A DNA stretch of 64,000 nt, taken from assembly GCF_024380015.1 (NCBI RefSeq), contig NZ_CP101509.1:372001-436000 (forward strand). The letters run 5' to 3'. The position numbers and the translations under genes were made by a program. This document shows, one piece after another, positions 17,946 through 26,217 of the stretch. The DNA comes from Photobacterium atrarenae (GTDB lineage: Bacteria; Pseudomonadota; Gammaproteobacteria; Enterobacterales; Vibrionaceae). The notes beneath the pieces were generated by a model that was given only the letters and a program-made list of their open reading frames with translations, searched no databases and was not told the origin of the DNA. The first letter of the stretch is position 1; every line of letters starts with the position of its first letter.

Positions 17946-18355
17946 GTCGCGTACGAGGTGCTTGCACTCACGATACAACTCGACAAAACCCTAGCAAGTG
18001 CAGGTGATCAATTTCATACTTTTTTCATACTTCGATACTGAGAGCCTTAGTCTAATTTTAAAGAATAATATCAATAGCCAGAATGATTGACGATTGATAA
18101 GACAACACCATGAACAAAATGATACTGGGCGCTCCAGTAGACTGAAACTTTAAAAATAGCAAGCCTGAGAAATTGTCACTCATTTTTATACAAATGAAGG
18201 AGTTGAACATTCTGTTTTTTCAAGCAAAGTGGGAGCTGTAACCCAATGGCGGTAGCATGCTTGAATACGCACAACCAAAAGTTACACATTGATAAAACAA
18301 ACCGCATAAAACAACGCCATAAATTAAAAGCTGTATTTATAAGGCAAATAATAAA
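17946..18355 (+). other. Non-coding leader of the exopolysaccharide operon
   Basis: This 410-bp AT-rich region between the receiver-like gene and the initiating glycosyltransferase has no supportable gene. It contains a JUMPstart/ops element (described separately) about 100 bases before the first ATG, so the transcription start must lie upstream of 18230. No promoter boxes are strong enough to name. Confidence 0.6.
18230..18259 (+). promoter_or_regulatory. JUMPstart sequence with ops element (RfaH site)
   Basis: GGGAGCTGTAA at 18231-18241 followed by GGCGGTAGCATG at 18248-18259 matches the JUMPstart pattern (TAGCTGTAA, then the ops box GGCGGTAGCGTG) found in leaders of capsule, O-antigen and other long polysaccharide operons. 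In known systems the ops box pauses RNA polymerase and recruits RfaH, which suppresses Rho termination over the following genes. Its position about 100 bases before the first gene of a locus of some 20 kb fits that role. No rfaH gene is in the window. Confidence 0.85.
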
Positions 18356-19756
18356 ATGAAAAACAGAGATATAATTCGAGAAAAGGAGCCTGACTTTGGG
18401 TTGTTATATCGCCTAGTTGATATATCAATCGTTGCCTTAACCCTCTATATTTCTCTCGGGCTCTATCTTCAGGAAGTGGCCAGCAACTATTATATTTCTT
18501 GCGCATTCGGCATGATCTGTTTTTTATTGTCTGCTGAAAGTTGTCACCTTTACCGCTCATGGAGAACAGGGACCTTCCGCGAGCATGCTATCGCAACATT
18601 GTTATCCTGGATACTGACAGTGTTCATACTGATAGCCACCGCCTATTTCACCAAGAAAAGCACTGATTTTTCACGAGTCGTGATCGGACTCTGGTTCGTA
18701 CTGACTCCCTTCGCGCTAATCATCTGGCGCTTTGCCATACTGCAAGTGACTCGACAACTATATCATCGCGGATACTACACACAGAAAGCAGCGATTATTG
18801 GTGTCACAGAGAATGGTATCGCTCTTGCAGAAGAACTAAAGCTCAGAACCGATTCAGGCATCATTTTAGAAGGATTCTACGACGAACGAGATAACGACCG
18901 TATTCCGAAAGATCTCAAAGTGCCGATATGCGGCTCGGTCAGCGACGCTTTAGAGAAAGCCAGACAAGGTGAACTAAAACATATCTACATTGCAATGCCG
19001 CTTTATGCCAAAGGGCGAATCACACAGTTCCTTGAAAAGTTTTCGGACACTACAGCGAATACCTATTTAATTCCTGACTTCTTCAGTTATAACCTTTTGT
19101 ATTCGCGTTTAGGGCATGTAGGCGGCATCCAGGTATTAAGCGTGTTTGATACCCCATTTAATGGCCTGACGGCATGGGTGAAACGTATTGAAGATATTAT
19201 CCTGGCATCCATAATTCTTGTCCTTTCTTCTCCTTTATTAATTGCGATTGTTATCGGCGTAAAGCTCTCGTCACCAGGCCCGGTTCTATTCAAGCAAGAC
19301 AGATACGGTCTGGATGGAAAGAAAATAAAAGTGTGGAAGTTTCGAACGATGAGTACGACAGACAATGGCGCCTTGATTAAACAAGCAACTAGGAATGACT
19401 TCCGTGTCACTGCTTTTGGGGCTTTTCTTCGCCGAACATCACTGGACGAATTCCCCCAGTTTATCAATGTCCTTCAAGGCACAATGTCAATCGTTGGCCC
19501 TCGCCCACATGCTGTCGCCCACAACGAAGAGTACCGAGCGATTGTCGAGCGCTATATGTTACGCCATAAAGTCAAACCCGGTATCACAGGATGGGCACAA
19601 ATCAACGGTTATCGGGGTGAAACGGATACGATCTCAAAAATGGAAAAAAGAGTGGAATATGATCTTGCATACATTCAATGCTGGTCATTATCGATGGATC
19701 TGAAAATCATATGCCTGACCACCGTCAAAATATTCTCAGATAAAATGGCTTACTAA
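18356..19756 (+). CDS. Undecaprenyl-phosphate sugar-1-phosphate transferase (WcaJ/PNPT-like)
   Basis: Initiates repeat-unit synthesis by moving a sugar-1-phosphate, commonly glucose, onto undecaprenyl phosphate at the inner membrane. The 466-residue product has four to five N-terminal membrane segments, a CoA-binding-like soluble domain in the middle (AAIIGVTENGIALAEEL), one more hydrophobic segment near 285-305, and the C-terminal bacterial sugar transferase domain with KFRTM, RRTSLDEFPQFINVLQG, SIVGPRPH and KPGITGWAQING. Both the length and domain order fit WcaJ-type enzymes. It is the first gene after the JUMPstart leader. The sugar cannot be read from sequence; glucose is the likeliest. 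Confidence 0.92.
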   Translation: MKNRDIIREKEPDFGLLYRLVDISIVALTLYISLGLYLQEVASNYYISCAFGMICFLLSAESCHLYRSWRTGTFREHAIATLLSWILTVFILIATAYFTKKSTDFSRVVIGLWFVLTPFALIIWRFAILQVTRQLYHRGYYTQKAAIIGVTENGIALAEELKLRTDSGIILEGFYDERDNDRIPKDLKVPICGSVSDALEKARQGELKHIYIAMPLYAKGRITQFLEKFSDTTANTYLIPDFFSYNLLYSRLGHVGGIQVLSVFDTPFNGLTAWVKRIEDIILASIILVLSSPLLIAIVIGVKLSSPGPVLFKQDRYGLDGKKIKVWKFRTMSTTDNGALIKQATRNDFRVTAFGAFLRRTSLDEFPQFINVLQGTMSIVGPRPHAVAHNEEYRAIVERYMLRHKVKPGITGWAQINGYRGETDTISKMEKRVEYDLAYIQCWSLSMDLKIICLTTVKIFSDKMAY

Positions 19757-19777
19757 GACATGTGGCGTGATATAACC

Positions 19778-20971
19778 ATGAAATATTCTCTCCTTATTCT
19801 GTTATTTATGTCTCCTCTCGCGATGGCTATTTTTTCGCCGGCTGCGTATGTAACAGATTCGGGCATAGAAATCACGCCGGTGATTGCGACCTCGATTCAA
19901 TATGATGACAACGTTACCAATGAAAACGAGAGTAACAATCAAATCTCGTCCATGCTCCTTGAGTTGGAGCCATCCATTTTTGTCAAAGCGACGCACGGCA
20001 ACAATTATTTCTATGGCGACTATATTCTTACCAAAGGCAATTATTTTAATAGTTCAGAAGACAATTACTTAGATCATCGATTCGATTTGATCAGCGAATT
20101 GAATATTAACCACCGTAACCGTCTCAATCTTGCCTATGAATTCGATCGCCTGCATGAAGCGCGCGGGACGGGCATCTCAGAAGGGATCAGCAGCACGACC
20201 GACGGATTTGATGAACCGATTGAATATAGCGCACACTATTTTCATGCCAATTATGCTTATGGCTCTGAAGGTGCCAAAGGGCAGATTGTCGGCTCCGTGG
20301 GCTACTATGATCGATCATATGAAAATTTCCGTGAGGTGACCCGATTCAGAGATTACGACGAAAACCACTATGGTGCGGCCTTCTATTACCGAATGACATC
20401 CAGTACCCGATTGTTTATGGATATCCAGCAAGAAAATCGCCGATACCAGACCACCGCACCGCAGCAACCCAGTTTAGATAACGATGTCACCTATTATTAC
20501 ATGGGTGCTGAATGGGACATTTCCGGAAAAACATCCGGCATCGCCAAGTTCGGCTTACAGGACAAGCGTTTTCGTGACGGGAACCGTAGCGACTTTCGCG
20601 GTAACAGCTGGGATATCAAGCTCTCCTGGTCCCCCAGACGGTACTCAACACTAAGCCTGAGCACTCTGCAACAAGCCAAAGACCCGGATCAGGCCGGTGA
20701 TTATATTAAAGAGACCGCCTATGCCATCGGCTGGCAACATTTCTGGCGGGAGCGATTTTATACCGATCTCTCCTATACAAACTCAGACGAAAGCTACACC
20801 GGTATCAATCGAAAAGATACTACGAATACCTGGCAAATATCTGCCAATTACGACATGCGCCGCTGGCTTACTTTCAGTCTCGGCTGGGACTATACAGACA
20901 GGACATCCTCCCAGCCTGGTATTGATTCCAATAAACAGGTTTGGTCTCTCACAGCAACCTTTGGCCTTTAA
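19778..20971 (+). CDS. Outer-membrane beta-barrel protein of the exopolysaccharide locus
   Basis: About 397 residues with a signal peptide (MKYSLLILLFMSPLAMA) and many short alternating strands rich in Tyr, Trp, Asn and Asp, ending in a Phe-containing last strand (LTATFGL), as in integral outer-membrane barrels (putative beta-barrel porin type 2). It lies directly before a short polysaccharide export (OPX) protein. This suggests it is the outer-membrane pore for the polymer, as reported for barrel partners of short OPX proteins in Myxococcus. An upstream ATG at 19760 would add six residues; 19778 gives the better signal peptide, but neither has a strong RBS. The function is inferred from fold and context. 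Confidence 0.75.
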   Translation: MKYSLLILLFMSPLAMAIFSPAAYVTDSGIEITPVIATSIQYDDNVTNENESNNQISSMLLELEPSIFVKATHGNNYFYGDYILTKGNYFNSSEDNYLDHRFDLISELNINHRNRLNLAYEFDRLHEARGTGISEGISSTTDGFDEPIEYSAHYFHANYAYGSEGAKGQIVGSVGYYDRSYENFREVTRFRDYDENHYGAAFYYRMTSSTRLFMDIQQENRRYQTTAPQQPSLDNDVTYYYMGAEWDISGKTSGIAKFGLQDKRFRDGNRSDFRGNSWDIKLSWSPRRYSTLSLSTLQQAKDPDQAGDYIKETAYAIGWQHFWRERFYTDLSYTNSDESYTGINRKDTTNTWQISANYDMRRWLTFSLGWDYTDRTSSQPGIDSNKQVWSLTATFGL

Positions 20972-21006
20972 TCCAAACCGCTCAGGCCACTCTAGCGAGG
21001 TGTAAC

Positions 21007-21534
21007 ATGACGCTCATCAACGCTATTTTACTCAGCTTATTCATCATATTTCCGGTGTACGCTGCAAGCTTTGAAGATATTTATCAACTTGGCCCGGGGG
21101 ATAAAATCCAAATCCAAGTCTATGGCGAGGAGGAACTCTCCGTTGATCAACTCCTGTTAAGCTCAAGTGGTACGTTTGATTATCCCTATCTTGGCCAAAT
21201 CTCTGCAAAGGGGAAAACCCCTGAGCAATTGAAGAATGAAATCTATCACGGGTTGAAGGGCGACTATTTAGTCTCGCCGAAAGTACGGATCAACATCATC
21301 TCCTATCGTCAGATTTATGTGAACGGTGAAGTCAAACGCCCCGGCGGATATGAATATAAGCCCGGACTCACCGTCGATAAGGCCATCGCTTTAGCCGGTG
21401 GGTTTACCGACCGCGCTTCACGGAATGCGATTAATATCAACCCAGCCAATAATGGTCCCCAGCGGAAAAAGGTCAGCCTGAAACATAATGTTGAGCCGGG
21501 CGATATTATCGTCATCGATCAGAGTTTCTTTTAA
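21007..21534 (+). CDS. Short polysaccharide export protein (Wza/OPX family)
   Basis: A 175-residue periplasmic export protein. After a signal peptide (about 1-20, cleaved near VYA-AS, with no lipobox Cys) come the polysaccharide export domain (YQLGPGDKIQIQVYGEEELS, FDYPYLGQI) and one SLBB domain (VNGEVKRPGGYEYKPGLTVD, ALAGGFTD). Wza of E. coli is about 380 residues and ends in a helix that forms the outer-membrane pore; that part is absent here. It must therefore work with another outer-membrane channel, and the beta-barrel gene just before it is the obvious partner. The start is the ATG at 21007 with GAGG upstream. Confidence 0.88.
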   Translation: MTLINAILLSLFIIFPVYAASFEDIYQLGPGDKIQIQVYGEEELSVDQLLLSSSGTFDYPYLGQISAKGKTPEQLKNEIYHGLKGDYLVSPKVRINIISYRQIYVNGEVKRPGGYEYKPGLTVDKAIALAGGFTDRASRNAININPANNGPQRKKVSLKHNVEPGDIIVIDQSFF

Positions 21535-21580
21535 GAATCAGTCTTCTTCAGTTTGATTTTGCAAACTAAGTGAGTGACAT

Positions 21581-22672
21581 ATGCTAGAAACACCGGTAAA
21601 TCACCCTCAAAGGAAAGAAGCAAACTTTGGCTTCGGAAGCTATCTGTCGACCTTAAAGAAATACAGATTAGCCATCTTTCTCCTGACAACACTCACGGCT
21701 GTCGTGAGCTACTTCTTGGTACAATCGACTACGCCCGTGTACCGCGCCACCGCTGTGCTTCTCATAGAAGCCCAACAGCAAAAAGCTGTATCGATCGAAG
21801 AAGTGGTCGGTATCGATACCAGTAAAAAAGAATATTATCTCACCCAGTTTGAGATCCTGAAGTCGAACAAAATCGCCCAACATGTCATCGACAAGCTGGA
21901 TCTGGCTACCTTGCCGGAGTTTAACGGTCAACTTGAGGACACCGGGTTACTCGCCACCATCAAGGCCTGGCTGAAGTCATCGCTATCCACCCAAACGACA
22001 CTTTCGGAAATTCAGGCCACCACAATGCTGACTCGACAGGAAAAGCTGAAACGAAAAGTGTTGGCAACTTTTAAGGATAAGCTCACCATCGCGCCCATCC
22101 GGAATACTCAACTGGTGAAGATTAGTTTTGAGTCAGAGGATCCGATCTTGGCCGCACATATCGCCAATGAAGTGGGCAACAGTTATATCCAGTCAAATCT
22201 GGAAGCACGGCTATCCATTACCTCTCAGACCTCCGACTGGCTCCGCGAACGCCTGGATGAACTGAAGCAACAATTGGTTGAATCAGAAGCACGGCTCTCG
22301 AACTTTATGCAACAAGAAGGATTGATTGACTTCAGCGGTATCAACGGACTGGCATCGGTTGAGCTGACCGAGCTGACCAATCAACTGTCGGCTGCCCGGG
22401 ATCGCCGGATTGCAGCTGAATCACTGTCGTATCTGCTCAACAAAAATAAAAGTGCCGACGCTGCCAGTCTGTCAACGGTGTCAGAAATCTCCAACCACCC
22501 GCAATTACGCGATATTCGTCTGGCCGAAATTGATGCAGAAAAACGTGTTTCAGAACTATCAAAACGCTATGGCCCCAAGCACGACAAAATGATTCAGGCA
22601 CAGGCGCAGTTAGCGACAATTCAGCGGCATGCGAAAAAAACTCCTGACCCAACTGGCCAAAGGTCTGGATAA
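21581..22672 (+). CDS. Polysaccharide co-polymerase/BY-kinase, N-terminal fragment (frameshifted gene)
   Basis: The first 363 residues of a GumC/Wzc-type protein: cytoplasmic N-terminus, membrane helix 1 (about 31-50), Wzz domain beginning TTPVYRATAVLLIE, then a long periplasmic coiled coil (about 210-360). It stops at 22672, shortly after a run of seven A (22634-22640). The rest of the protein continues in the +1 frame from 22629. Removing one A joins the two readings into a normal protein of about 735 residues. The break falls inside the coiled coil, so this fragment has only one of the two membrane helices and no kinase. It looks like a frameshift and not a natural two-gene split. Confidence 0.85.
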   Translation: MLETPVNHPQRKEANFGFGSYLSTLKKYRLAIFLLTTLTAVVSYFLVQSTTPVYRATAVLLIEAQQQKAVSIEEVVGIDTSKKEYYLTQFEILKSNKIAQHVIDKLDLATLPEFNGQLEDTGLLATIKAWLKSSLSTQTTLSEIQATTMLTRQEKLKRKVLATFKDKLTIAPIRNTQLVKISFESEDPILAAHIANEVGNSYIQSNLEARLSITSQTSDWLRERLDELKQQLVESEARLSNFMQQEGLIDFSGINGLASVELTELTNQLSAARDRRIAAESLSYLLNKNKSADAASLSTVSEISNHPQLRDIRLAEIDAEKRVSELSKRYGPKHDKMIQAQAQLATIQRHAKKTPDPTGQRSG

Positions 22673-23789
22673 AGAGCGCCAGGCCGCACTACAACAGGAG
22701 GCCAGCTTAAATCAGGCATTGAAGGATAAGAAGGATGAATATCAGCAGTTAATCATCCAGGAAGCAAAATACGACGCGCTGAAGCGAGACGTTGAAAGCA
22801 ACCGCCAGTTATACAACCTATTCCTTAACCGCCAGAAAGAAACCAGCGCCACCAGCGACTTGAAATCGACCAATGCACGATTCTCCGACTATGCGCTGCC
22901 GCCGCTACAACCAACCAAACCGCAAAAAGCGAAAACAGTTGCAATCGCCACAATGACCATGATGGTCCTGACAATCCTTCTGGCATTTATGCTTGAATCG
23001 TTTCGCAGCACCATCGAAAAGCCCGACGAAATTGAAGACAAACTCAATCTGCAGGCTTTAGGAGCACTGCCACTTATCAAGCCGAAGAACTACCGGAAAA
23101 AAGGGCTGGATGCGCACCTGTTCTTTGATAGTAAACAACAGGGCTTCACCGAGTCCGTCCGGACGATCCGGACATCCTTGCGACTCCAGCTGATGAATCA
23201 TTCTGGTAAACGAATTGCCGTTACGTCATCTATTCCTGAAGAAGGAAAGACGACGACTTCAATCAACCTGGCTATCGCAATGGGCACCATGGAGAAGGTC
23301 CTGTTGATCGACTGCGATCTGCGAAAACCTGCTATTGGAAAGAGTTTCGGACTATCCAAGGATCATCCGGGGCTCATCAATCTCCTGGTCATGGGAGAGC
23401 CCCTCGAGGCGTGTCTCTATCATGACGCCCAGTCAGGTATCGATATTCTGACGGCCGGTGAGTCCACACCTAGTCCCCAGGAGTTGCTTGGTTCTGAGCA
23501 GTTTGCTGCGCTGCTGGCCACCCTTGAAGCGCAATATGACCGAATCGTGATTGATACGCCTCCGGCCCTGGTGGTCAGTGACGCCCTGATCATGGGTCAA
23601 CAGACCGGGAGCGTCGTCATGGTCGTTAAAGCAGGTACCAAGCTAAATGAGGTCCAGGCCGCAATCGCCAAGATGACAAAACACAACATCCCGATCCATG
23701 GCGTTGTGCTGAACCAAGTTGATCGACAACACACGCAGTATGACAGCTATTACGACAAATTTGCGACCGCCGAACAGCAGCACAGCTAG
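22629..23789 (+). CDS. Polysaccharide co-polymerase/BY-kinase, C-terminal fragment (frameshifted gene)
   Basis: The C-terminal 386 residues of the same Wzc-like gene: end of the coiled coil, membrane helix 2 (about 103-123) and a bacterial tyrosine kinase domain with Walker A PEEGKTTTS (about 203-211), Walker A' LLIDCDLRKP and Walker B IVIDTPP. The tail has a Tyr cluster, QYDSYYDK, the usual autophosphorylation region. Chain-length control and kinase activity need both helices, so this piece alone is unlikely to work. The ATG at 22629 lies out of frame inside the upstream fragment and has no good RBS, which supports an indel in the A tract. If the frame is restored, this gene sets polymer length and export. 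Confidence 0.85.
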   Translation: MRKKLLTQLAKGLDKERQAALQQEASLNQALKDKKDEYQQLIIQEAKYDALKRDVESNRQLYNLFLNRQKETSATSDLKSTNARFSDYALPPLQPTKPQKAKTVAIATMTMMVLTILLAFMLESFRSTIEKPDEIEDKLNLQALGALPLIKPKNYRKKGLDAHLFFDSKQQGFTESVRTIRTSLRLQLMNHSGKRIAVTSSIPEEGKTTTSINLAIAMGTMEKVLLIDCDLRKPAIGKSFGLSKDHPGLINLLVMGEPLEACLYHDAQSGIDILTAGESTPSPQELLGSEQFAALLATLEAQYDRIVIDTPPALVVSDALIMGQQTGSVVMVVKAGTKLNEVQAAIAKMTKHNIPIHGVVLNQVDRQHTQYDSYYDKFATAEQQHS

Positions 23790-23835
23790 CGCCTTAGGCG
23801 CCTGGCACCAGCCAAACAGGAAAGGTTGTACGATT

Positions 23836-25086
23836 TTGAAAGGATTACTGAAGTTTTTGAGTGCGTCCATCGTGACACAGGCGACCGCGGCAATGACCGG
23901 GCTCCTGCTGGCCCACTGGCTGATGGTTGATGATTACGCCATTTATACCGTAATGACGATGATGACCGGTGCCGTTATGGTGTTAACCAAAGGCGGTGTC
24001 AACCTGGGGCTGAACGCCATTTTAGGTCGCGTCTGGCCTGATAAACAGAAAGCTCAGCAAGCGCTGAAAGCCTCATTAATCGTCAGAAGAAAAATCGCAA
24101 TCATATTGCTCCCGATGATCCTGTTTTTTTCATCCTGGTTACTTTTCGAAAATGGTGCTGACATCCTGACCATGCTCATGATGGCCTTGTTTCTCGTCAT
24201 CTACTATATATTTGATTTTCAATCAAAATTACATGAGCAAATCATATTCTTCGATAACAGCGCCCATAAAGTTCAACTCATTGATGGCACACTGTCTCTT
24301 TTTCGTCTGGTCTGTATTTTAGCGCTCAAGTTTATCGGGTTCCTCAATGTAAGCTTAGCGATCTTAGTCGGGGTACTGACCGCAGGACTGCGTATTTTTC
24401 CAATTAGAAAAGCCGTCGCTAAAATTATCCCTCAACACCGGGCAACGCCTGTAACGCATGGAGATATCGACGAAGTAAAGCGCATTGCTCACCGGCAACT
24501 GTCTCTGGATATTTTTATGGTCATACAAGCGCAAGCCGTCCTCTTTGTGATTGCCTACTACGGTGATTATTCTGATACTGCAGCATTTGGCGCGCTGACT
24601 CGAATCGGACAACTTTTTCTACCGGTCACTGCCTTCATTACCGCCTACGCAGTGCCCCGGTTTTGCCAGGTCAGCCATCAAAGGCTCGTTCGGGACCTGA
24701 TGTTATGGACCGGGCTGGTGTTTGGCATCGGCATGATGTTAGTCCTGCTCTCGGCGACTTATCCGGAGCTGTTACTATTCTTGGTCGGTGATAACTATGC
24801 GAGCTACACATATGAGCTACTTATCTCATGTATTTATGTCGCCTTTAACGCAGCCTGCTATTGTTTTTGGACATTACTGGCCAACAGAGGCTTAAATAAA
24901 TACTCCTATGTTCAGTTAATTACTTTCCCTTTCTGGTGCTTGATTGCCCCGCTCGTCTTCGATCTTTCAACATTAAGCGGTGCACTGGCTTTTCAATTTG
25001 GTATTCCAGTAACTTTATTGATGGCAGCGCTCATGGATCTGAAAAAAGAAATGTTCTCGGGAGTTGCGATGAAGTCTCGACATTAA
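23836..25086 (+). CDS. wzx: Polysaccharide flippase (Wzx/MATE-like)
   Basis: A polytopic protein of about 416 residues with around 12 hydrophobic helices and a Wzx/PST-type N-terminus (FLSASIVTQATAAMTGLLLA). It should flip the lipid-linked repeat unit across the inner membrane. No in-frame ATG lies near a good RBS. AGGAAAGG at 23818-23825 points to TTG at 23836 as the start (ATT at 23833 is less likely). The longer reading from 23719 overlaps the kinase fragment and is rejected. Sequence alone does not separate flippases well, but the locus has a polymerase and co-polymerase, so Wzx is the fitting role. Confidence 0.82.
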   Translation: MKGLLKFLSASIVTQATAAMTGLLLAHWLMVDDYAIYTVMTMMTGAVMVLTKGGVNLGLNAILGRVWPDKQKAQQALKASLIVRRKIAIILLPMILFFSSWLLFENGADILTMLMMALFLVIYYIFDFQSKLHEQIIFFDNSAHKVQLIDGTLSLFRLVCILALKFIGFLNVSLAILVGVLTAGLRIFPIRKAVAKIIPQHRATPVTHGDIDEVKRIAHRQLSLDIFMVIQAQAVLFVIAYYGDYSDTAAFGALTRIGQLFLPVTAFITAYAVPRFCQVSHQRLVRDLMLWTGLVFGIGMMLVLLSATYPELLLFLVGDNYASYTYELLISCIYVAFNAACYCFWTLLANRGLNKYSYVQLITFPFWCLIAPLVFDLSTLSGALAFQFGIPVTLLMAALMDLKKEMFSGVAMKSRH

Positions 25087-25167
25087 AAATGTCCGAATCA
25101 CACGACCGCAAACCGTAATGAGCTTGGCACAAATATCACTTGTGAATATCGAAGATATGGGTTTGAT

Positions 25168-26208
25168 ATGAGAATCACGATTGTATCTGAAGTTTTCAGT
25201 CCCAAAATCGGCGGCATGGAACGATATGCCGAAGATATGGCGATGTATTGGTCAGAACAGGGTATTGCCGTCGAAATCATTACGGATACACCGGACAAGG
25301 ACCACCGGCAAATCACGGAGCAATACAGCATACGAAGAGGGCTAAGTTTCACAGAAAAGGTCCGAGTATTCCGAGCGTCTGAAATAATCTTTTTTGTTGG
25401 CATCACGATAGAAAATATCCTGGCCGCATACCTGGCCCGAAGACGCGCCGTCGTCAGTCACCACGGGGTTTATATCTACAGCAATGAATTTAGCCATTAC
25501 ATCAAAGGCATGATCAAACGATTATTGTGCCGTCCGATGAATAACATCAGTGTCAGCAATTTTGTCGCCCGGGAAATCGGGGGCAAACAAAAAGTGATCT
25601 TGAATGGCTATCGGGATGATCTCTTCTTTCCGCCCCAACACAAGCCAAACCCAAGAACCTTTATTTTTTGTGGCCGCCTCGTTCCGGATAAAGGCGTCGA
25701 CTTGCTGATCTCGGCTTTTTCACAAGTCCACCAAACCTACCCTGATGCTTCACTGGTCATCATCGGCGATGGATGCGAGCGGGGCAAGCTGACATCACAA
25801 GTCAATCAATACAACCTGAGCCATCGTGTCACGTTTTTAGGCTCACAGGCTTTACCGAAAGTCGGGGAGCAACTGAGACAAAGTACCTGCCTGGTCGTAC
25901 CATCCCGATGGAATGAGCCCTTCGGCATTGTTGCACTGGAAGGCCTGGCCTCAGGATGTGAAGTGATTGCCACGGCACGAGGGGGCCTACCGGAAGCCCT
26001 GGGGGGCCATGGCCGGATTGTCGCCCCGGATGCAGACGCGATTGCAGCGGCCATGCTCGAGGTTTGCGATAGCAAACGGAACAGGCAGGAAACCGATGTA
26101 AGCAAGTATTTACAATCGAGGTGCGCCTGTTGTGTGGCCGCTGAATATTCAGCCTACCTGTTTTCAAGCATGTCGCAACACGATGTGCGTCGAAACTGGG
26201 TGAAGTGA
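25168..26208 (+). CDS. Glycosyltransferase, GT4 family
   Basis: A 346-residue GT-B fold enzyme. The N-terminus MRITIVSEVFSPKIGGMERY is the usual acceptor-domain start. The C-terminal donor domain begins near FIFCGRLVPDKGVDLLISAF and carries the E-x7-E signature in NEPFGIVALEGLASG. It transfers an unknown sugar to the growing lipid-linked repeat unit in the cytoplasm. It follows the flippase by about 80 bp and precedes another GT4 gene by nine bases. The C-terminal region has two adjacent Cys (SRCACCVAAEY), unusual but of no evident meaning. Confidence 0.88.
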   Translation: MRITIVSEVFSPKIGGMERYAEDMAMYWSEQGIAVEIITDTPDKDHRQITEQYSIRRGLSFTEKVRVFRASEIIFFVGITIENILAAYLARRRAVVSHHGVYIYSNEFSHYIKGMIKRLLCRPMNNISVSNFVAREIGGKQKVILNGYRDDLFFPPQHKPNPRTFIFCGRLVPDKGVDLLISAFSQVHQTYPDASLVIIGDGCERGKLTSQVNQYNLSHRVTFLGSQALPKVGEQLRQSTCLVVPSRWNEPFGIVALEGLASGCEVIATARGGLPEALGGHGRIVAPDADAIAAAMLEVCDSKRNRQETDVSKYLQSRCACCVAAEYSAYLFSSMSQHDVRRNWVK

Positions 26209-26217
26209 GGGAGCATC

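Noticed and set aside
22629..22672. Programmed -1 ribosomal frameshift at the A7 tract
   Set aside because: The downstream frame is +1 relative to the upstream one, so a -1 slip would not join them. A single-A indel or transcriptional slippage fits better.
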